Below are positions 62,751 to 64,000 of a stretch of DNA of 64,000 nucleotides, piece by piece (positions within the stretch are counted from its first letter, which is position 1; every line of letters starts with the position of its first letter). The notes under the pieces are model-generated. The model saw only the letters and a list, made by a program, of their open reading frames with translations, had not been told where the DNA came from and searched no databases. The position numbers and the translations under genes were made by a program. This DNA comes from an uncultured Pseudovibrio sp. (GTDB taxonomy: Bacteria; Pseudomonadota; Alphaproteobacteria; Rhizobiales; Stappiaceae). The stretch covers positions 1 through 64,000 of the forward strand of contig CANMBS010000003.1 of NCBI GenBank assembly GCA_947496145.1, given 5' to 3'.

Positions 62751-64000
62751 ATGATCCTGCTTGCCACCTTCGCAGCCCTGCTGCTTTCCACTGTCCTCAT
62801 ACTCGCTGGACATGGCCTTTCTTCAACACTCATTCCACTCAAGGCAAACTTGGCTGGGTTTGGTGATCTTCAAATCGGTCTGATTTCATCAAGCTTTTAC
62901 GTCGGCTTTGTGATCGGCTGCCTGTTCGGTCCTTTTCTCATTTTGAGAGCGGGGCACATTCGAGCATTTGCTGCTCTTGTTTCATTAATGTCCGGGGCAG
63001 CGCTGTTACACCCGATTATGGTGGACCCGATTGCCTGGGCGTTTTTTCGTGCAATCACAGGTGTTTGCTTTGCAGGTATCAACCTGATTGCAGAGAGCTG
63101 GCTGAATGACCAGGCAACCAACGAGAACCGGGGCACGGTGATGTCCACCTACATCATCTGTTATCTGGGCGCGACAATGACCGGGCAGCTAATGATTGTA
63201 GGATTTGACGTCGCAACATTTGTGCCGTTCGCAATTGCGTCCATTTTTGTCAGTGTTGCTGTTGTGCCTGTGGCCCTGACCCGATCTGCTCAACCTGCGC
63301 CGATTACGCTGGTACGGTTCAGGCCGGTCAGGCTTTATCAGAACTCAGCTGTAGCATTGATTGGTTGCTTGCTGATCGGGCTTGCCAACAGCTCCATGTG
63401 GGCGCTTGCTCCGCTTTATGCCAAGCAGGTTGGGTTCAGCACCAATGAGGCTGCTTACTTTGCAGCAGCTATTGTTTTGGGAGGTGCACTCACACAATGG
63501 CCTATAGGTCGCCTTTCTGACGGGCTAGACCGTCGTCTCGTGGTCGTGTTTCTTGCAGCAGCCGCTGCATTGACGGCTCTGGTTCTGTTTATGCTGGAGA
63601 ACAGCAGTTTCTGGCCAACGCTAAGCATTATCTTTGTTCTGGGGATGGTCAGCCAGCCCACATATGCGATTGTTGCAGCTCACGCCTTTGACCATGTGGA
63701 TGCAGAAGATTATGTTGAAACATCATCCGGCGTTTTAATGTCTAACGGTATCGGCTCGATGGTGGGGCCAACTCTTGCGGCAGCGCTTATGTTCGCCATT
63801 GGACCTGACGGACTTTTTGTCTGGGTGGCGATCATTGAAGTTGTACTTGTTGTGTATGTTGTGAGCCGTATGCTGATCAACCCGGCTGACGAGGATCTGG
63901 AAAAGACAGAGTTCGAATACGGCGCAACATCCAACATGGGTGCTGTGCTTACGCCCGATCCACTTGATATTGAAGATCCATACGTTATTCCGCCAGAGGA
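62751..64000 (+). CDS. MFS transporter (truncated by the window end)
   Basis: A frame of at least 416 codons, open at the window edge. It has about twelve membrane segments, with LILRAGHIRAFAALV between helices 2 and 3, FFRAITGVCFAGINLIAESW in the fourth region, and GRLSDGLDRRLVVV at the 8-9 loop. It resembles the YcaD-type branch of the major facilitator superfamily, of unknown substrate. The C-terminal portion after the last helix is acidic. Start ATG 62751 has only a weak ribosome site. Confidence 0.85.
   Translation, partial: MILLATFAALLLSTVLILAGHGLSSTLIPLKANLAGFGDLQIGLISSSFYVGFVIGCLFGPFLILRAGHIRAFAALVSLMSGAALLHPIMVDPIAWAFFRAITGVCFAGINLIAESWLNDQATNENRGTVMSTYIICYLGATMTGQLMIVGFDVATFVPFAIASIFVSVAVVPVALTRSAQPAPITLVRFRPVRLYQNSAVALIGCLLIGLANSSMWALAPLYAKQVGFSTNEAAYFAAAIVLGGALTQWPIGRLSDGLDRRLVVVFLAAAAALTALVLFMLENSSFWPTLSIIFVLGMVSQPTYAIVAAHAFDHVDAEDYVETSSGVLMSNGIGSMVGPTLAAALMFAIGPDGLFVWVAIIEVVLVVYVVSRMLINPADEDLEKTEFEYGATSNMGAVLTPDPLDIEDPYVIPPE

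Overview
The window reads as a chromosomal segment of an alphaproteobacterium in the Hyphomicrobiales, most like Stappiaceae (Pseudovibrio/Roseibium type). The evidence is gene content only: the cell-cycle regulator GcrA, a class I lysyl-tRNA synthetase, a phoR-pstSCAB-phoU-phoB cluster with an unusually long PstA, a J-domain gene near pdxH, and histone-deacetylase-like/xseB/dxs linkage. Base composition looks moderate, with AT-rich intergenic stretches. I see no insertion sequence, prophage, CRISPR array or rRNA, and only one tRNA (Gly-CCC), so this is mostly housekeeping chromosome with small accessory patches.

Layout. 0.1-7.5 kb: two adjacent acetyltransferase genes carrying four related GNAT units, a quinone-oxidoreductase-type dehydrogenase, a DUF6460-type membrane protein, a TetR regulator, a MATE exporter, and a DUF952-pyrD pair. 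7.7-11.2 kb: a + strand run of an XRE/S24-like regulator, a thermonuclease-like protein and a Ca2+/H+ antiporter, converging on an SGNH hydrolase. 11.5-17.5 kb: lysS, a TerB-like protein, apaG, a CDP-alcohol phosphatidyltransferase, a bacterial voltage-gated sodium channel followed by a pore-only partial copy, tRNA-Gly and a DUF1810 protein. 17.5-24.9 kb: a family 2 glycosyltransferase divergent from a periplasmic solute-binding protein, a sterol-desaturase-family enzyme, an alpha/beta hydrolase, dgt and hslO. 25.0-29.9 kb: argD-argF with a possible attenuator leader, gcrA, and two divergent GNAT genes, one with a structured leader.

29.9-38.2 kb is the phosphate regulon, all on the minus strand: phoR, then pstS (with a Pho box), pstC, pstA, pstB, phoU and phoB. 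PhoR and PhoB sense and respond to phosphate limitation, PstSCAB imports phosphate and PhoU damps signalling. 38.7-48.8 kb: a TPR protein, an unassigned protein of possibly phage-shared family, an AHSA1-like protein, a CbpA-type DnaJ, a lipoprotein, pdxH, a small hypothetical gene, a HAD phosphatase, a DUF1499 protein, a PatB-type C-S lyase and an MBL-fold hydrolase. 49.1-53.1 kb: a four-gene TroA/Sit-type metal ABC importer behind a perfect TTGCAATT-N7-AATTGCAA operator, suggesting manganese or iron control. 53.2-56.7 kb: an SDR, an enoyl-CoA hydratase and a long acyl-CoA dehydrogenase, a possible acyl-CoA catabolic unit. 57-64 kb: a Sua5-type tRNA-modification enzyme, an HDAC-family deacetylase, xseB, dxs and a truncated MFS transporter running off the end.

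The most interesting unexplained signals are in non-coding DNA: two small-RNA candidates (about 58.2-58.4 kb plus strand and 60.34-60.46 kb minus strand), the argD leader with a 7-codon mini-ORF and a terminator, a two-mini-ORF leader before the 29.4 kb GNAT gene, tandem palindromic repeats between argF and hslO, and a 14-bp perfect inverted repeat at 43.3 kb. In coding DNA they are the four-unit GNAT array, the sodium-channel half-copy, and an S24-like regulator that appears to lack the catalytic lysine.
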